Below, in pieces: positions 1 to 8,452 of a stretch of DNA of 25,450 nt. The stretch spans positions 1-25,450 of the forward strand of contig DATEQV010000125.1 of the NCBI GenBank assembly GCA_035272265.1. Direction: 5' to 3'. Positions within the stretch are counted from its first letter, which is position 1. Each line of letters begins with the position of its first letter. The translations under genes and the position numbers were made by a program. A model generated the notes under the pieces. The model saw only the letters and a program-made list of their open reading frames with translations. It was not told the origin of the DNA and ran no database searches. The stretch comes from Acidisphaera sp035272265. Its GTDB lineage: Bacteria > Pseudomonadota > Alphaproteobacteria > Acetobacterales > Acetobacteraceae.

Positions 1-454
1 CCTCGGGACGGGGCTTGGGCTTGCCGGCGCGCTTGACGCCGAACTCGGTCCACAGCCAGTTGATCGCGCGATCGGCGCTCTGCCACTGATCCTCGTCGAT
101 GGTGCGTGGGATGAAGCGCATCAGGTTGCTGCCCTCGGGCGTCACCCCGCCGCCGATCATCTCGGCGATGCTGCCGGTCACGACCACCGCCGGCAGGTCC
201 GGGTCCTGCGTGCCGGACGCGCGGCGCAGCGCGTCCTCGGTTCCGGACATCGAGAGCTGATCCTCCGACAGTCCGGTGACGACGACCGGCAGTTCGTGCG
301 GCGGCAGCGCGTCGGTGTAGTGCAGCACCGCGGTGACCGGCAGGTTCTCGCAGCCGACCGGCCCGTCGATGACGACGCGCAGGCCGCGCACGGCGGAGAA
401 GGCGTAGACCGCGCCCCAGTAGCCGCCGGCCCGGTCGTGATCGAGCACCAGCAT
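1..454 (-). CDS. bchZ: Chlorophyllide a reductase subunit Z, BchZ (N-terminal part, runs off the left edge)
   Basis: BchZ pairs with BchY to form the catalytic component of chlorophyllide a reductase, which reduces ring B of the chlorin to make the bacteriochlorin ring. About 151 N-terminal residues are visible. They begin MLVLDHDRAGGYWGAVYAF and include VIDGPVGCENLPVT, whose Cys lies where this nitrogenase-like family has a cluster ligand, then HYTDALPPHELPVVVTGL. The ATG (454-452) shares one base with the bchY stop (TGATG), so translation is probably coupled; no strong Shine-Dalgarno precedes it. It is the last visible gene of crtEF-bchCXYZ. The 3' end, and any puf genes that often follow, lie outside the window. 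Confidence 0.95.
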   Translation of the reverse strand, partial: MLVLDHDRAGGYWGAVYAFSAVRGLRVVIDGPVGCENLPVTAVLHYTDALPPHELPVVVTGLSEDQLSMSGTEDALRRASGTQDPDLPAVVVTGSIAEMIGGGVTPEGSNLMRFIPRTIDEDQWQSADRAINWLWTEFGVKRAGKPKPRPE

Positions 455-1956
455 CAGACGGTCGCCGTGGAGGCTTCGGCTTTCGCCTTGGCCTCTCGCA
501 TCTTGCGGAACCGCGCCTTCGCTTCGGGGTGCGCCTGCGGCACGCCGGTCCAGCCGTAGCCCGCGGACTCGCCGGTGCCGACGCCCTCGAAGAAGCTCAC
601 CATGCGCCCGAACCGCTCGCGCCCGCGCGTCTGCGCGGCGACGATGCCGGCCAGCGCGCCTGCGCCAGCGGGACCGAACAGCGGCCGGGCGGAGACCATG
701 TTCGTGAAGTAGATCGCCGGCGTGCCCGCCTCCTTCGCGGCCTGCACGAGCGGCGTCGTTCCGATCGCGAGATCGGGACGCACGTCGCGCATCGCCGCGA
801 TGTCCTGCTCGAGCGAGGCGCGGTACTGCACGTGCGCGCCGTGCGCTTCGAGCCACTGACGATCGGCCTCGCTCCACGGGGTGCGGGGGCAGGCGGTGCC
901 CACATAGGGAACCTCCGCCCCCGCCTCGATCAGCAGCCGTGCGACAAGCAGCTCCGAGCCTTCGTAGCCGGAGACGGTCACGCGGGCGCTGACCGGACAA
1001 GCAGCAAGGGCGCCGCGCGTCGCGCCGGTCGTGGCGGCGACAGCAGCGTCGATCTTCGCGGTCGGCAGGTTGGCGGCCGTGCCGACGGCGCGCAGCCAAT
1101 CGGCTGCCGCTTCCACGCCGACGGGCCCCGATCCCACCACCGGCCGGCCGGCGGCGGCGAACTCACGCACGCTCGCGACATAGAACGGGTGGATCGCCGC
1201 GGCGACGGCGCAGTCGAGCGCGGCATACAGGTCGCGCCACTCGCGCGACGGCGTCTGCGGACCCACCGCAAGCTCCATCGGCCGCAACATCGCGCCGACG
1301 CCGACCGGGTCGGCCGGGAACAGCTCGCCGATCAGCGATACGGTCGGCAACTCGGCGAGCGCGCGCGGGCGCAGCACCGGCCCTGCCTCGGCCTCCAACC
1401 GGGCGTAGCGCAGCATGGCGCCCGCGAGCACGTCCTTCGCTTCGGCATGCGTCGGCACGCCGAAGCCCGGCACGTCGATGCCGATGATCCGCACGCCGTT
1501 GATCTCCTTCGGCAGCAGATCGAGCGGCACACCCGACGCGGTCGGCACGCACAGGTTGATGATGACGACGGCGTCGTAGTCTTCGGGCCGCGCCGTTTCG
1601 AACACCGCTTTGCGGATGTCCTCGAACAGCGCGCCGGTGACCAGCGTCTCGCTGTTGAACGGCACGTAGCCGACCGTCCGCCGCGCGCCGTAGAAGTGCG
1701 AGGTGAACGTCAGCCCGTACACGCAGCACGCCGAGCCGGACAGGATCATCGCCACGCGCCGCATGCGCAGGCCGACGCGCAGCGATCCGAACGCCGGGCA
1801 CATCGATTGCGGCTGGTCGTGCGGGCCGCGCGGATAGTCGGCGAGCAGACGCTCCATCGCCTCCGATTTGCCCGCAGCGCTGGCGGCGGCGAGCAACGTC
1901 TCGCGTCCGCCGTGGCAGCCGGCAGCAGGCGGGGCGACGGAGCCGTCCATCGGCAT
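454..1956 (-). CDS. bchY: Chlorophyllide a reductase subunit Y, BchY
   Basis: BchY is the partner of BchZ in the nitrogenase MoFe-like catalytic component of chlorophyllide a reductase and receives electrons from BchX. The protein is 500 residues, normal for the family. Near the N terminus SMCPAFGSLRVGLRM, and then GSACCVYGLTFTSHFYGARR, contain the conserved Cys positions. Further on are VIINLCVPTASGVPLDLLP and IGIDVPGFGVPTHAEAKD. I chose the ATG at 1956-1954 because it overlaps the bchX stop by one base (TGATG), the same geometry as bchY-bchZ. The frame stays open 57 nt further upstream, but that would run into bchX. Its function follows from family similarity and position between bchX and bchZ. 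Confidence 0.95.
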   Translation of the reverse strand: MPMDGSVAPPAAGCHGGRETLLAAASAAGKSEAMERLLADYPRGPHDQPQSMCPAFGSLRVGLRMRRVAMILSGSACCVYGLTFTSHFYGARRTVGYVPFNSETLVTGALFEDIRKAVFETARPEDYDAVVIINLCVPTASGVPLDLLPKEINGVRIIGIDVPGFGVPTHAEAKDVLAGAMLRYARLEAEAGPVLRPRALAELPTVSLIGELFPADPVGVGAMLRPMELAVGPQTPSREWRDLYAALDCAVAAAIHPFYVASVREFAAAGRPVVGSGPVGVEAAADWLRAVGTAANLPTAKIDAAVAATTGATRGALAACPVSARVTVSGYEGSELLVARLLIEAGAEVPYVGTACPRTPWSEADRQWLEAHGAHVQYRASLEQDIAAMRDVRPDLAIGTTPLVQAAKEAGTPAIYFTNMVSARPLFGPAGAGALAGIVAAQTRGRERFGRMVSFFEGVGTGESAGYGWTGVPQAHPEAKARFRKMREAKAKAEASTATV

Positions 1957-2915
1957 CACACCGACTCGTAGACGACTTCGAGCGACGGCCTGGTCAGCAC
2001 CTCCGCCGCGCACATGTCTTCGATCGTCGCCGGATCGAGCGTCACGCCGCGGCCGACCGCCTCGCCCTTGAACAGGCCCAGCAGCGCGTCCTGCGACAGC
2101 GGCGTCGGGCGCACCGGCGGCGCTTCGGCCACCTGCAGCGCCAGCTCCTCGAACAGCACGCCCCAGCGCCCGCCGGGGCGGCCGATGATCTCGTAATTCG
2201 CGCTCTTGCGCCGGATGTCCTCATCGGCGGGGATGGCGGCGAGGACCGGGATACTGGCGGCCTCCGCGAAGGCCTGCGCCTCGCCGGTGCCGTCGTCCTT
2301 GTTGATGACCATGCCGGCGACGCCGACATTGCCGCCCATCTTGCGGAAGTAGTCGACCGCGCTGCACACGTTGTTGGCGACGTACAGCGACTGCAGGTCG
2401 TTGGAGCCGACGACGATCACCTTCTGGCACATGTCGCGCGCGATCGGCAGGCCGAAGCCGCCGCACACCACGTCGCCGAGGAAGTCCAGCAGCACGTAGT
2501 CGAAATTCCACTGGTGGAAGCCGAGCTTCTCCAGCAGTTCGAAGCCGTGGATGATGCCGCGCCCGCCGCAGCCGCGCCCGACCTCCGGGCCGCCCAGCTC
2601 CATCGCGAACACGCCGTCGCGCTTGAAGCACACGTCGCCGATCGCGACACTGTCGCCCGCCGCGCGCTTCTTCGACGAGGTCTCGATGATCGTCGGACAG
2701 CTGCGCCCACCGAACAGCAGCGACGTGGTGTCCGATTTCGGATCGCAGCCGATCAGCAGCACGCGCTTGCCCTGCTGCGCCATCATGTAGCTGAGGTTGG
2801 CGAGCGTGAACGACTTGCCGATCCCGCCCTTGCCGTAGATCGCGATGATCTGCGTCTGCTTGACGGGGGTCGAGACGTCCTCGGGCTGCTTGCCGGGCTC
2901 GCTGATCGCGTTCAT
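1956..2915 (-). CDS. bchX: Chlorophyllide a reductase iron protein, BchX
   Basis: BchX is the ATP-dependent electron donor to BchYZ and is homologous to nitrogenase NifH and to BchL. The protein is 319 residues. It has a P-loop YGKGGIGKS at about 28-35, a switch region GCDPKSDTTSLLFGG at about 56-70, and two [4Fe-4S] ligand cysteines, GRGCGGRG (C116) and VVCGGFGLP (C151). The extended N terminus before the P-loop is typical of BchX rather than BchL. The start ATG at 2915 overlaps the bchC stop as ATGA, and AAGGGG lies 5 nt upstream. The frame is open for five more codons upstream, but that start would not be better placed. Confidence 0.96.
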   Translation of the reverse strand: MNAISEPGKQPEDVSTPVKQTQIIAIYGKGGIGKSFTLANLSYMMAQQGKRVLLIGCDPKSDTTSLLFGGRSCPTIIETSSKKRAAGDSVAIGDVCFKRDGVFAMELGGPEVGRGCGGRGIIHGFELLEKLGFHQWNFDYVLLDFLGDVVCGGFGLPIARDMCQKVIVVGSNDLQSLYVANNVCSAVDYFRKMGGNVGVAGMVINKDDGTGEAQAFAEAASIPVLAAIPADEDIRRKSANYEIIGRPGGRWGVLFEELALQVAEAPPVRPTPLSQDALLGLFKGEAVGRGVTLDPATIEDMCAAEVLTRPSLEVVYESV

Positions 2916-3850
2916 GCACGCCCCTTCCAATCGAGGATCATCTTCAGGCAGTCGGGATCGCCGAACGCCGTGCGGTAGGCGTCGTCGGCACGCGCGGGAT
3001 CGGCGCGGTGGGTGATCAGCCCGTCGAGCGACAGAAGCCCGTTGGCGAGCAGCGCATTCACTGCGGCCACGTCGCCGTCCTGGAACTCGGCGGCGATGCG
3101 CAGCCGCGCCTCGCGCATGAAGGCGGCCGGGAACGCGAAGGACAGCGTCGAATAGAAGCCGGCCAGCACGATCTCGCCGCCATGCGACAGTCGCGCGATC
3201 AGCCGGTCGAGAATCGAGCCGTCGCCGCTGACGTCGTAGATCGTGCGGTACTTGCCGTCGTCATCGGCGGGATCGCAGACGCGGTAACCCTCGGCGCCGT
3301 GTCGGCGCTGCGGGTTGGTCTCCCACACCGTCGTCGGCGGCGCGCCGAGCGCCAGCGCGAGCCTTGCCAGCAGGCGCCCGAGCACGCCGTGGCCGACGAT
3401 CAGGTCGGGCAAGGCGTGCGGCAGACGCAACGTGTGATAGGCGGTGGCGGCGAGTGCGAGCAGGACGCCGCGCTCGCCGAGGTCATCGGCGATCGGCACC
3501 GTGCGGGCGCCGGGCACCACGAGGCGCGAGGCGCTGGCGCCGAACAGCCCGCGCAGATCGCCGAAGCAGCGGGCGCCGGGCACGAACACGCGGGCGCCGA
3601 CGGTGGCGCCTGACTGCGGCCCGGCAGCGGCGATGCGGCCGACGGCCTCGTAGCCGGGGACCAGCGGATAGCCCATGCCAGGGAAGTCCGGCATCCGGCC
3701 GGTGAACAGCAGCTTCTCGGTGCCGGTGGAAATGCCGCTCCATTCGACGTCGACGACGACGTCCGCGTCGCCCGGATCGGCGATCGGAACCCGGCTGAGC
3801 GCGATGTGCTCGGGCCGGGTCAGCACCACAGCCATCGCTTCAAGTGTCAC
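2912..3850 (-). CDS. bchC: Bacteriochlorophyllide dehydrogenase BchC
   Basis: BchC oxidises the C3 hydroxyethyl group of 3-hydroxyethyl bacteriochlorophyllide a to the acetyl group using NAD. It is a zinc-free medium-chain dehydrogenase-like protein of 312 residues. Recognisable segments are VVDVEWSGISTGTEKLLFTGRM near the N terminus, FPGMGYPLVPGYEAVG, and a nucleotide-binding stretch around DLIVGHGVLGRLLARLALALG. The preferred start is GTG at 3850-3848, with GGAGG 5 nt upstream. A TTG three bases earlier sits too close to that site, and ATG at 3835 is too far from it. A promoter with a PpsR-like site lies in the 66-nt gap after crtF. Confidence 0.93.
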   Translation of the reverse strand: MTLEAMAVVLTRPEHIALSRVPIADPGDADVVVDVEWSGISTGTEKLLFTGRMPDFPGMGYPLVPGYEAVGRIAAAGPQSGATVGARVFVPGARCFGDLRGLFGASASRLVVPGARTVPIADDLGERGVLLALAATAYHTLRLPHALPDLIVGHGVLGRLLARLALALGAPPTTVWETNPQRRHGAEGYRVCDPADDDGKYRTIYDVSGDGSILDRLIARLSHGGEIVLAGFYSTLSFAFPAAFMREARLRIAAEFQDGDVAAVNALLANGLLSLDGLITHRADPARADDAYRTAFGDPDCLKMILDWKGRA

Positions 3851-3888
3851 CAAGCCCTCCAGAACAGCTCCAGGCGATGCGGAGACGG

Positions 3889-3920
3889 TGTCAGCCTAGA
3901 CTGACCAATTGGACTGTCAA
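3889..3920 (-). promoter_or_regulatory. bchC promoter with overlapping PpsR/CrtJ-like operator
   Basis: On the minus strand TTGACA (3920-3915) is followed after 16 nt by TAGGCT (3898-3893), a good sigma70-type pair that points into bchCXYZ. The -35 overlaps the crtF stop codon. On the plus strand, TGT at 3889-3891, 12 nt, then ACC at 3904-3906 match the PpsR/CrtJ motif TGT-N12-ACA with one mismatch, and this site covers the -10. PpsR/CrtJ is known to repress bchC under oxygen in Rhodobacter. That the same control applies here is inference; no ppsR gene is visible. Confidence 0.55.
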
Positions 3921-5074
3921 GCACGGTTTACGGTCCGAGGTTCGTCGACCCGGGCGAGTAGCGCCCGCGCAACGATCGGGCGACGGGTCCGCAGCAGGCG
4001 CGGCGGGGCAAATCCGGCGGCCTGGAGGAAGGCGGCGTACTGCCCGGGCGTGCGCGCGCGGCCCTGGCCCATCGCCAGCAGATAGAAGCCGAAATAGGCA
4101 TCGCCGACCGGCTCCGCGCCTTGCGTTCCGGCCATCGGCTCGGCGATCAGAACCGCGCCGCCTTGCGGCAAGGCGGCGCGGGCGGCGCGCAGCAGGTGGG
4201 CGACGGTTTCGTCGTCGTGATCGTGCAGCACGCGAACGAAGCTGATCAGGTCCGCCCCAAACGGCAGCGGCCCGGCGCGGAAGTCGCCGCCGGTCACCGT
4301 CGCGGCGACGTTCGCAGCGAGGAATTTCGCGCGCGCCCGCTCGGCCACGCTCGGCAGGTCGAACAGCATCAGCTGCAGCGCGGGCGCGGCTTCGTGGGCG
4401 GCGCGCAGGAAGGTGCCGTCGCCGCCGCCGACGTCGAGCAGCGCGCGGAAACGGCGCCACGGGACGGCGGCCACGACGTCCTCGGCCAGCATGCGCTGGC
4501 TCGCCGACATCAGCGCCGAATAGGCGTCGGTGCGCGACGGATCGAGTGCGCCCGTATCGCCCTCGCCGGCATAGGCCCAGTAGCGCGACAGCCGCGTCGG
4601 TTCGTGCGCGCCGCGCAACAGGGCGACCGGGTCGGCGAGGTCGGCGTACAGCATGTCGTGGTGCGCGATCATCGCCGCCACGCCGGGATCGACCGCCGCC
4701 CCGAGCGGTCCCAGGCCCCAGCGTCCGCCGCCCCGGCGTTCCACCAGCCGCAACGAAGCGGCCGCGCGCAGCAGGCGCTCCGCGGCCTCCGGCGGCAGGC
4801 CGATCCGGGCGGCGACATCCGCCGTGCCGGCCGGGTGACGCAGCGCGTCGAAGACGTGCAGCCGGACGCAGGCGAGCAGCACCTGCGAATAGACGAACCC
4901 CGCGCACAGATCGAACAGCGCGCGGGCGCGGCGACGCGCGATGCCGCTTGTGAACGGCAGGCCCGAGGCAACGCGCTGGAAACGCGGGCTCGCAAGCAGC
5001 CCGTCACGCCACGCGAGAACCCGGTCGAGCAGTCCGCCCGAACCCGCGGACGCGGTGATGCCCGCCGCGCTCAC
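3917..5074 (-). CDS. crtF: Demethylspheroidene O-methyltransferase CrtF
   Basis: CrtF transfers a methyl group from S-adenosylmethionine to the C1 hydroxyl of acyclic carotenoids, a step of the spheroidene/spirilloxanthin pathway. The protein is 385 residues. It has an N-terminal winged-helix dimerisation domain (about 55-130) and a Rossmann methyltransferase domain with the SAM motif LLDVGGGDGTFL (about 212-223), then FDLPSVAE and SFVRVLHDHDDE, typical of this O-methyltransferase family. The start is GTG at 5074, giving a 4-nt GTGA overlap with the crtE stop, so the two genes are probably translationally coupled. It lies directly before bchC, the usual crtF-bchCXYZ order. Confidence 0.93.
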   Translation of the reverse strand: MSAAGITASAGSGGLLDRVLAWRDGLLASPRFQRVASGLPFTSGIARRRARALFDLCAGFVYSQVLLACVRLHVFDALRHPAGTADVAARIGLPPEAAERLLRAAASLRLVERRGGGRWGLGPLGAAVDPGVAAMIAHHDMLYADLADPVALLRGAHEPTRLSRYWAYAGEGDTGALDPSRTDAYSALMSASQRMLAEDVVAAVPWRRFRALLDVGGGDGTFLRAAHEAAPALQLMLFDLPSVAERARAKFLAANVAATVTGGDFRAGPLPFGADLISFVRVLHDHDDETVAHLLRAARAALPQGGAVLIAEPMAGTQGAEPVGDAYFGFYLLAMGQGRARTPGQYAAFLQAAGFAPPRLLRTRRPIVARALLARVDEPRTVNRA

Positions 5075-5940
5075 GCCGCCCGCTGCGCCAGCTCCTTCGG
5101 CAGGAAGCGCATGACCTGGGCGCGGATGGTGGCGCGCATCGCGTCCGCACCCGGGCAGTCGGGCACGCTGTCGATCGCCACCGCGATCAGCGAGTCCAGC
5201 CGGCCGATCGCGCCGTCGATGCCGAGCTGCAGCACCGCGTTCGGCCGCCCCAGCGCCGCGTCGACGCCGACCGGCTTGCCCAGCTCCGCCGGGTCCGAGG
5301 CGGCGTCACGCAGGTCGTCGGCGACCTGGTAGGCCTCGCCCAGTGCCTCGCCGAGCGGCCGCCACGCGTCGGCGTCCGCCCCGGCCGCGACCGCACCCGC
5401 CGCTGTGGCGGCGGCGAACAGCGCGCCGGTCTTGGAACGGTGGTAGGCCGCGAGGTCGACCTCCGGCTCGCACTCCCAGGCCTGGCCGGCCGCGATGCCG
5501 CCCGGCGCCCCGGCGGCCCGGCCGATGGTCAGCATCAGGCCGGACAGCCGCTGCGGGGTCGCGGCGGCTCCCCAGGCGAGGACCTGGAACGACAGCACGA
5601 TCAGCGCGTCGCCGGTCAGCAGCGCGAGCGGCGCGCCGAACGCCCGATGCACCGACGGCTTGCCGCGCCGGATGTCGGCGTTGTCGAAACACGGCATGTC
5701 GTCGTGGACCAGGGTGGCGCAGTGCAGCAGCTCGATCGCGGCGGCCGCGGCGTCGGTGACGGCCGGGTCGTCCTCGGCACAGGCGGCGGCGACGGCGAGG
5801 CACAGCCGGGGGCGGATGCGGGCGCCGCCGGGGAAGACCGCGTGGCGCATGGCCTCGGCCAGCAGAGGCGGGCATCCTGGCGATCGCGCCCGCGCGAGGG
5901 CGGTCGTGAGCACCCGCTCGATCCGGGCTGTGGCATCCAT
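5071..5940 (-). CDS. crtE: Geranylgeranyl diphosphate synthase CrtE
   Basis: CrtE condenses isopentenyl diphosphate with allylic diphosphates to give GGPP, the precursor of both carotenoids and the bacteriochlorophyll tail. The protein is 289 residues, normal for a bacterial GGPP synthase. The first Asp-rich motif is HDDMPCFDNADIRRGKPSVH (DDMPCFD at about 80-86) and the second is QVADDLRD (DDLRD at about 208-212). LGKPVGVDAALGRPNAV follows. The start ATG at 5940 has GGGGGAGG 8 nt upstream; the frame is open 41 codons further up, but without such a site. It heads the minus-strand unit crtE-crtF-bchCXYZ and diverges from crtD across a PpsR-type motif. Confidence 0.93.
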   Translation of the reverse strand: MDATARIERVLTTALARARSPGCPPLLAEAMRHAVFPGGARIRPRLCLAVAAACAEDDPAVTDAAAAAIELLHCATLVHDDMPCFDNADIRRGKPSVHRAFGAPLALLTGDALIVLSFQVLAWGAAATPQRLSGLMLTIGRAAGAPGGIAAGQAWECEPEVDLAAYHRSKTGALFAAATAAGAVAAGADADAWRPLGEALGEAYQVADDLRDAASDPAELGKPVGVDAALGRPNAVLQLGIDGAIGRLDSLIAVAIDSVPDCPGADAMRATIRAQVMRFLPKELAQRAA

Positions 5941-5968
5941 GATCCAGCCTCCCCCGCGCGGACGACCT

Positions 5969-6013
5969 ATGTTAGGCCGCCTTGTCAGATCGACATGTCG
6001 GCTCTTCTTGACA
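5969..6013. promoter_or_regulatory. Divergent crtE/crtD control region with an exact PpsR/CrtJ motif
   Basis: TGT (5996-5998), 12 nt, then ACA (6011-6013) match the PpsR/CrtJ consensus TGT-N12-ACA exactly. TTGACA at 6008-6013 could serve as the -35 for crtD, though the -10 below it is poor. On the minus strand TAACAT (5974-5969) is a plausible -10 for crtE with a weak -35. The operator would overlap both -35 regions. Binding by a PpsR homologue is inferred from the motif and the target genes. Confidence 0.55.
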
Positions 6014-6069
6014 GTCGAGTCAACGAAAAGGGTGCGGGCGGGCTCGAGGCGATTGCGGAGCATGAACCG

Positions 6070-7590
6070 GTGACGGTGCGGGTGGCGGTGATCGGGGCGG
6101 GCGTGGGGGGCTTGAGCGCCGCCGTCCTGCTCGCCGCCCGCGGGCTGGACGTCACCGTGCTGGAGCGCGCGCCCGCCCCCGGCGGCAAGATGCGGACGGT
6201 GCGGACGGGGGGTGCGGCGATCGACGCCGGCCCGACCGTATTCACCATGCGCTGGGTGTTCGACGGCATCCTGGGCGAGGCCGGCACGTCACTCGACGCG
6301 CACGTCACGCTGCGTCCGGCGGAGATCCTGGCGCGCCACGCGTGGAGTGCGGACGAGCGGCTCGACCTGTTCGCCGACACCGAGCGCACCGCCGATGCGA
6401 TCGGCGCGTTGGCGGGGGCGGCGGAGGCGCGCGGCTACTACGCGTTCTGCGAGCGGGCCCGCGCGATCTACGAGACGCTGCGCGACCCGTTCATCCGAGC
6501 GGCGCGGCCGACGGCGATGTCGCTCGCCTTCGCCACGGGGCTGTCGGCGATGAACCGCATCGCGCCGTTCGAGACGATGTGGAGCGTGCTCGGCACCTAC
6601 TTCCGGGACGCGCGGCTGCGGCAGTTGTTCGGGCGCTACGCGACGTATTGCGGCTCGTCGCCGTTCGCGGCGCCCGCGACGCTGATGCTGGTGGCGCATG
6701 TCGAACGCGACGGCGTGTGGATGGTGGACGGCGGGATGCACCGCATCGCCGCGATGCTCGCAGACGTCGCGCAGGGGCGCGGGGCGACGTTCCGCTACGG
6801 CGCCGAGGTCGCGGAGATCGTCGCCGAACGCGGCCGGGTCGCGGGCGTGCGGCTCGCGTCGGGCGAGCGCATCGCGGCCGACGCGGTGATCGCCAACGCC
6901 GACGTCGCGGCACTGGCGACAGGGCGGTTCGGCGAGGCCGCGAAGCGGGCGACGAGCGACGGCCAGCTTCCGCGTTCGCTGTCGGCGCTGACCTGGGCGA
7001 TGCGAGCGCCTTGCCACGGCTTCCCGCTGGTGCGGCACAACGTATTCTTCTCCGCCGACTACCCCGCGGAGTTCGACACGATCTTCCGTGATCAGCGGTT
7101 GCCTTCGTCGCCGACCGTCTATGTCTGCGCGCAGGACCGCGACGACTCCGCGGTCGCCGACGGGACGGAGCGGCTACTGGTGCTGGTGAACGCGCCGCCG
7201 GTTGGAGACTCGCGGAAATTCGATGAGGCGGAGATCGCGGCATGCGAGACGGCGACGTTCGGCCTGCTGAACCGCTGCGGGCTGACGGTGGAACGACGGC
7301 CGGAAGCCACGGTGCTGACCGGCCCGGCGGAGTTCGAGCGCCTGTTCCCGGCGACGGGGGGCGCGCTGTACGGGGCGGCGACTCACGGGGCGATGGCCAG
7401 CTTCCGCCGTCCGACGGCGCGGACGCGGCTGACGGGATTGTATCTGGCGGGGGGCAGCGTGCACCCGGGGGCGGGCGTGCCGATGGCGGCACTGTCGGGA
7501 CGGCAGGCGGCGAATTGCGTGACGGCGGACCTGACTTCTCTGTCGCGGTCGGGACGGACGGCTATGCGTGGTGGTACGTCGATGCGCTGA
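6070..7590 (+). CDS. crtD: Methoxyneurosporene / hydroxyneurosporene dehydrogenase CrtD
   Basis: CrtD is an FAD-dependent phytoene-desaturase-type enzyme that introduces the C3,4 double bond into 1-hydroxy or 1-methoxy acyclic carotenoids. The protein is 506 residues. It starts with the dinucleotide-binding motif VAVIGAGVGGLSAAVLLAARG (GAGVGG at about 9-14), then LERAPAPGGKMRTV, and ends with the FAD-binding stretch GLYLAGGSVHPGAGVPMA, typical of the CrtI/CrtD family. I prefer GTG at 6070 because GGAG lies 9 nt upstream and the Rossmann strand follows at once. The frame is open further upstream, including an ATG at 5995 inside the PpsR motif. Its 3' end overlaps crtC by about 76 nt. Confidence 0.9.
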   Translation: MTVRVAVIGAGVGGLSAAVLLAARGLDVTVLERAPAPGGKMRTVRTGGAAIDAGPTVFTMRWVFDGILGEAGTSLDAHVTLRPAEILARHAWSADERLDLFADTERTADAIGALAGAAEARGYYAFCERARAIYETLRDPFIRAARPTAMSLAFATGLSAMNRIAPFETMWSVLGTYFRDARLRQLFGRYATYCGSSPFAAPATLMLVAHVERDGVWMVDGGMHRIAAMLADVAQGRGATFRYGAEVAEIVAERGRVAGVRLASGERIAADAVIANADVAALATGRFGEAAKRATSDGQLPRSLSALTWAMRAPCHGFPLVRHNVFFSADYPAEFDTIFRDQRLPSSPTVYVCAQDRDDSAVADGTERLLVLVNAPPVGDSRKFDEAEIAACETATFGLLNRCGLTVERRPEATVLTGPAEFERLFPATGGALYGAATHGAMASFRRPTARTRLTGLYLAGGSVHPGAGVPMAALSGRQAANCVTADLTSLSRSGRTAMRGGTSMR

Positions 7591-8441
7591 GCGACGACGG
7601 CGCGCACGGTCTGACGATCATCGCCTTCATCGGCAGCGTATTCTCGCCGTACTACGCCTGGGCGCGCAGGCGGGGGCCGGCCGATCCGGCGCGGTTCTGC
7701 TGCATGCACGCGGTGCTGTACGGACCGCGCGCGCGCTGGGCGATGACCGAGCGCGGCGCCAGCGCGGTGCGGCGCGAGGCGACGACACTCGCAATCGGGC
7801 CGAGTGCCGCCGAATGGGACGGCGACTGCCTGACCGTGCGGCTGGACGAGATCGCCGCGCCGATCCCGGCGCGCATCCGCGGCACGGTGCGCCTCCGTCC
7901 CGCGGCGCTGACCGGGGCGCGCTTCGCGCTGCATCCGGATCACGACTGGGCGCCGATCGCGCCGCGCGCCCGCGTCGAGGTGGCGCTGGAGCGCCCGGCG
8001 CTGACGTGGAGCGGCGACGGCTATCTCGACCACAACACGGGACGCGCGCCGCTAGAGCGGGCGTTCCGGCGCTGGGACTGGAGCCGCGCGGCGCTGGGGC
8101 GCGAGACGGTGATCCTGTACGAGGGCGACCGGATCGACGGCGAGCCGCTGGCGCTGGCGCTGCGGATCGGCGCCGACGGCGCGGTGGAGGCGATCGACAA
8201 GCCCGCTTTGGTGAGTCTGCCGCGCACGCGCTGGGGCATCGCCCGTGCGACGAGGGCGGACGGCGCGGCGACCGTGGCGCGCACGCTCACCGACGCGCCG
8301 TTCTATGCGCGCAGCGTGCTGTCGACGCGGCTGCTCGGGCAGACCACCACCGCGATGCACGAGACGCTCGACTGCCGGCGCTTCGCGCAGCCGTGGGTTC
8401 AGGCGATGCTGCCGTTCCGCATGCCGCGCGCATTGGGCTGA
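7515..8441 (+). CDS. crtC: Acyclic carotenoid 1,2-hydratase CrtC
   Basis: CrtC adds water across the C1,2 double bond of neurosporene or lycopene, forming the hydroxyl that CrtF later methylates. Its conserved segments are GYAWWYVDALSDDG, IIAFIGSVFSPYYAWARR, a central FALHPDHDWAPIAPRARVEV, SGDGYLDHNTGRAPLERAF, and a C-terminal TLDCRRFAQPWVQAMLPFRM. The conserved GYAWWY block lies before the crtD stop, so the two genes must overlap. The only usable start upstream of it in this frame is TTG at 7515, giving 308 residues. The Shine-Dalgarno there is weak (AGGCGG), which suggests coupling to crtD. The stop is 11 nt from the stop of the convergent response regulator gene. Confidence 0.88.
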   Translation: MRDGGPDFSVAVGTDGYAWWYVDALSDDGAHGLTIIAFIGSVFSPYYAWARRRGPADPARFCCMHAVLYGPRARWAMTERGASAVRREATTLAIGPSAAEWDGDCLTVRLDEIAAPIPARIRGTVRLRPAALTGARFALHPDHDWAPIAPRARVEVALERPALTWSGDGYLDHNTGRAPLERAFRRWDWSRAALGRETVILYEGDRIDGEPLALALRIGADGAVEAIDKPALVSLPRTRWGIARATRADGAATVARTLTDAPFYARSVLSTRLLGQTTTAMHETLDCRRFAQPWVQAMLPFRMPRALG

Positions 8442-8452
8442 CGCGGGGGAAA

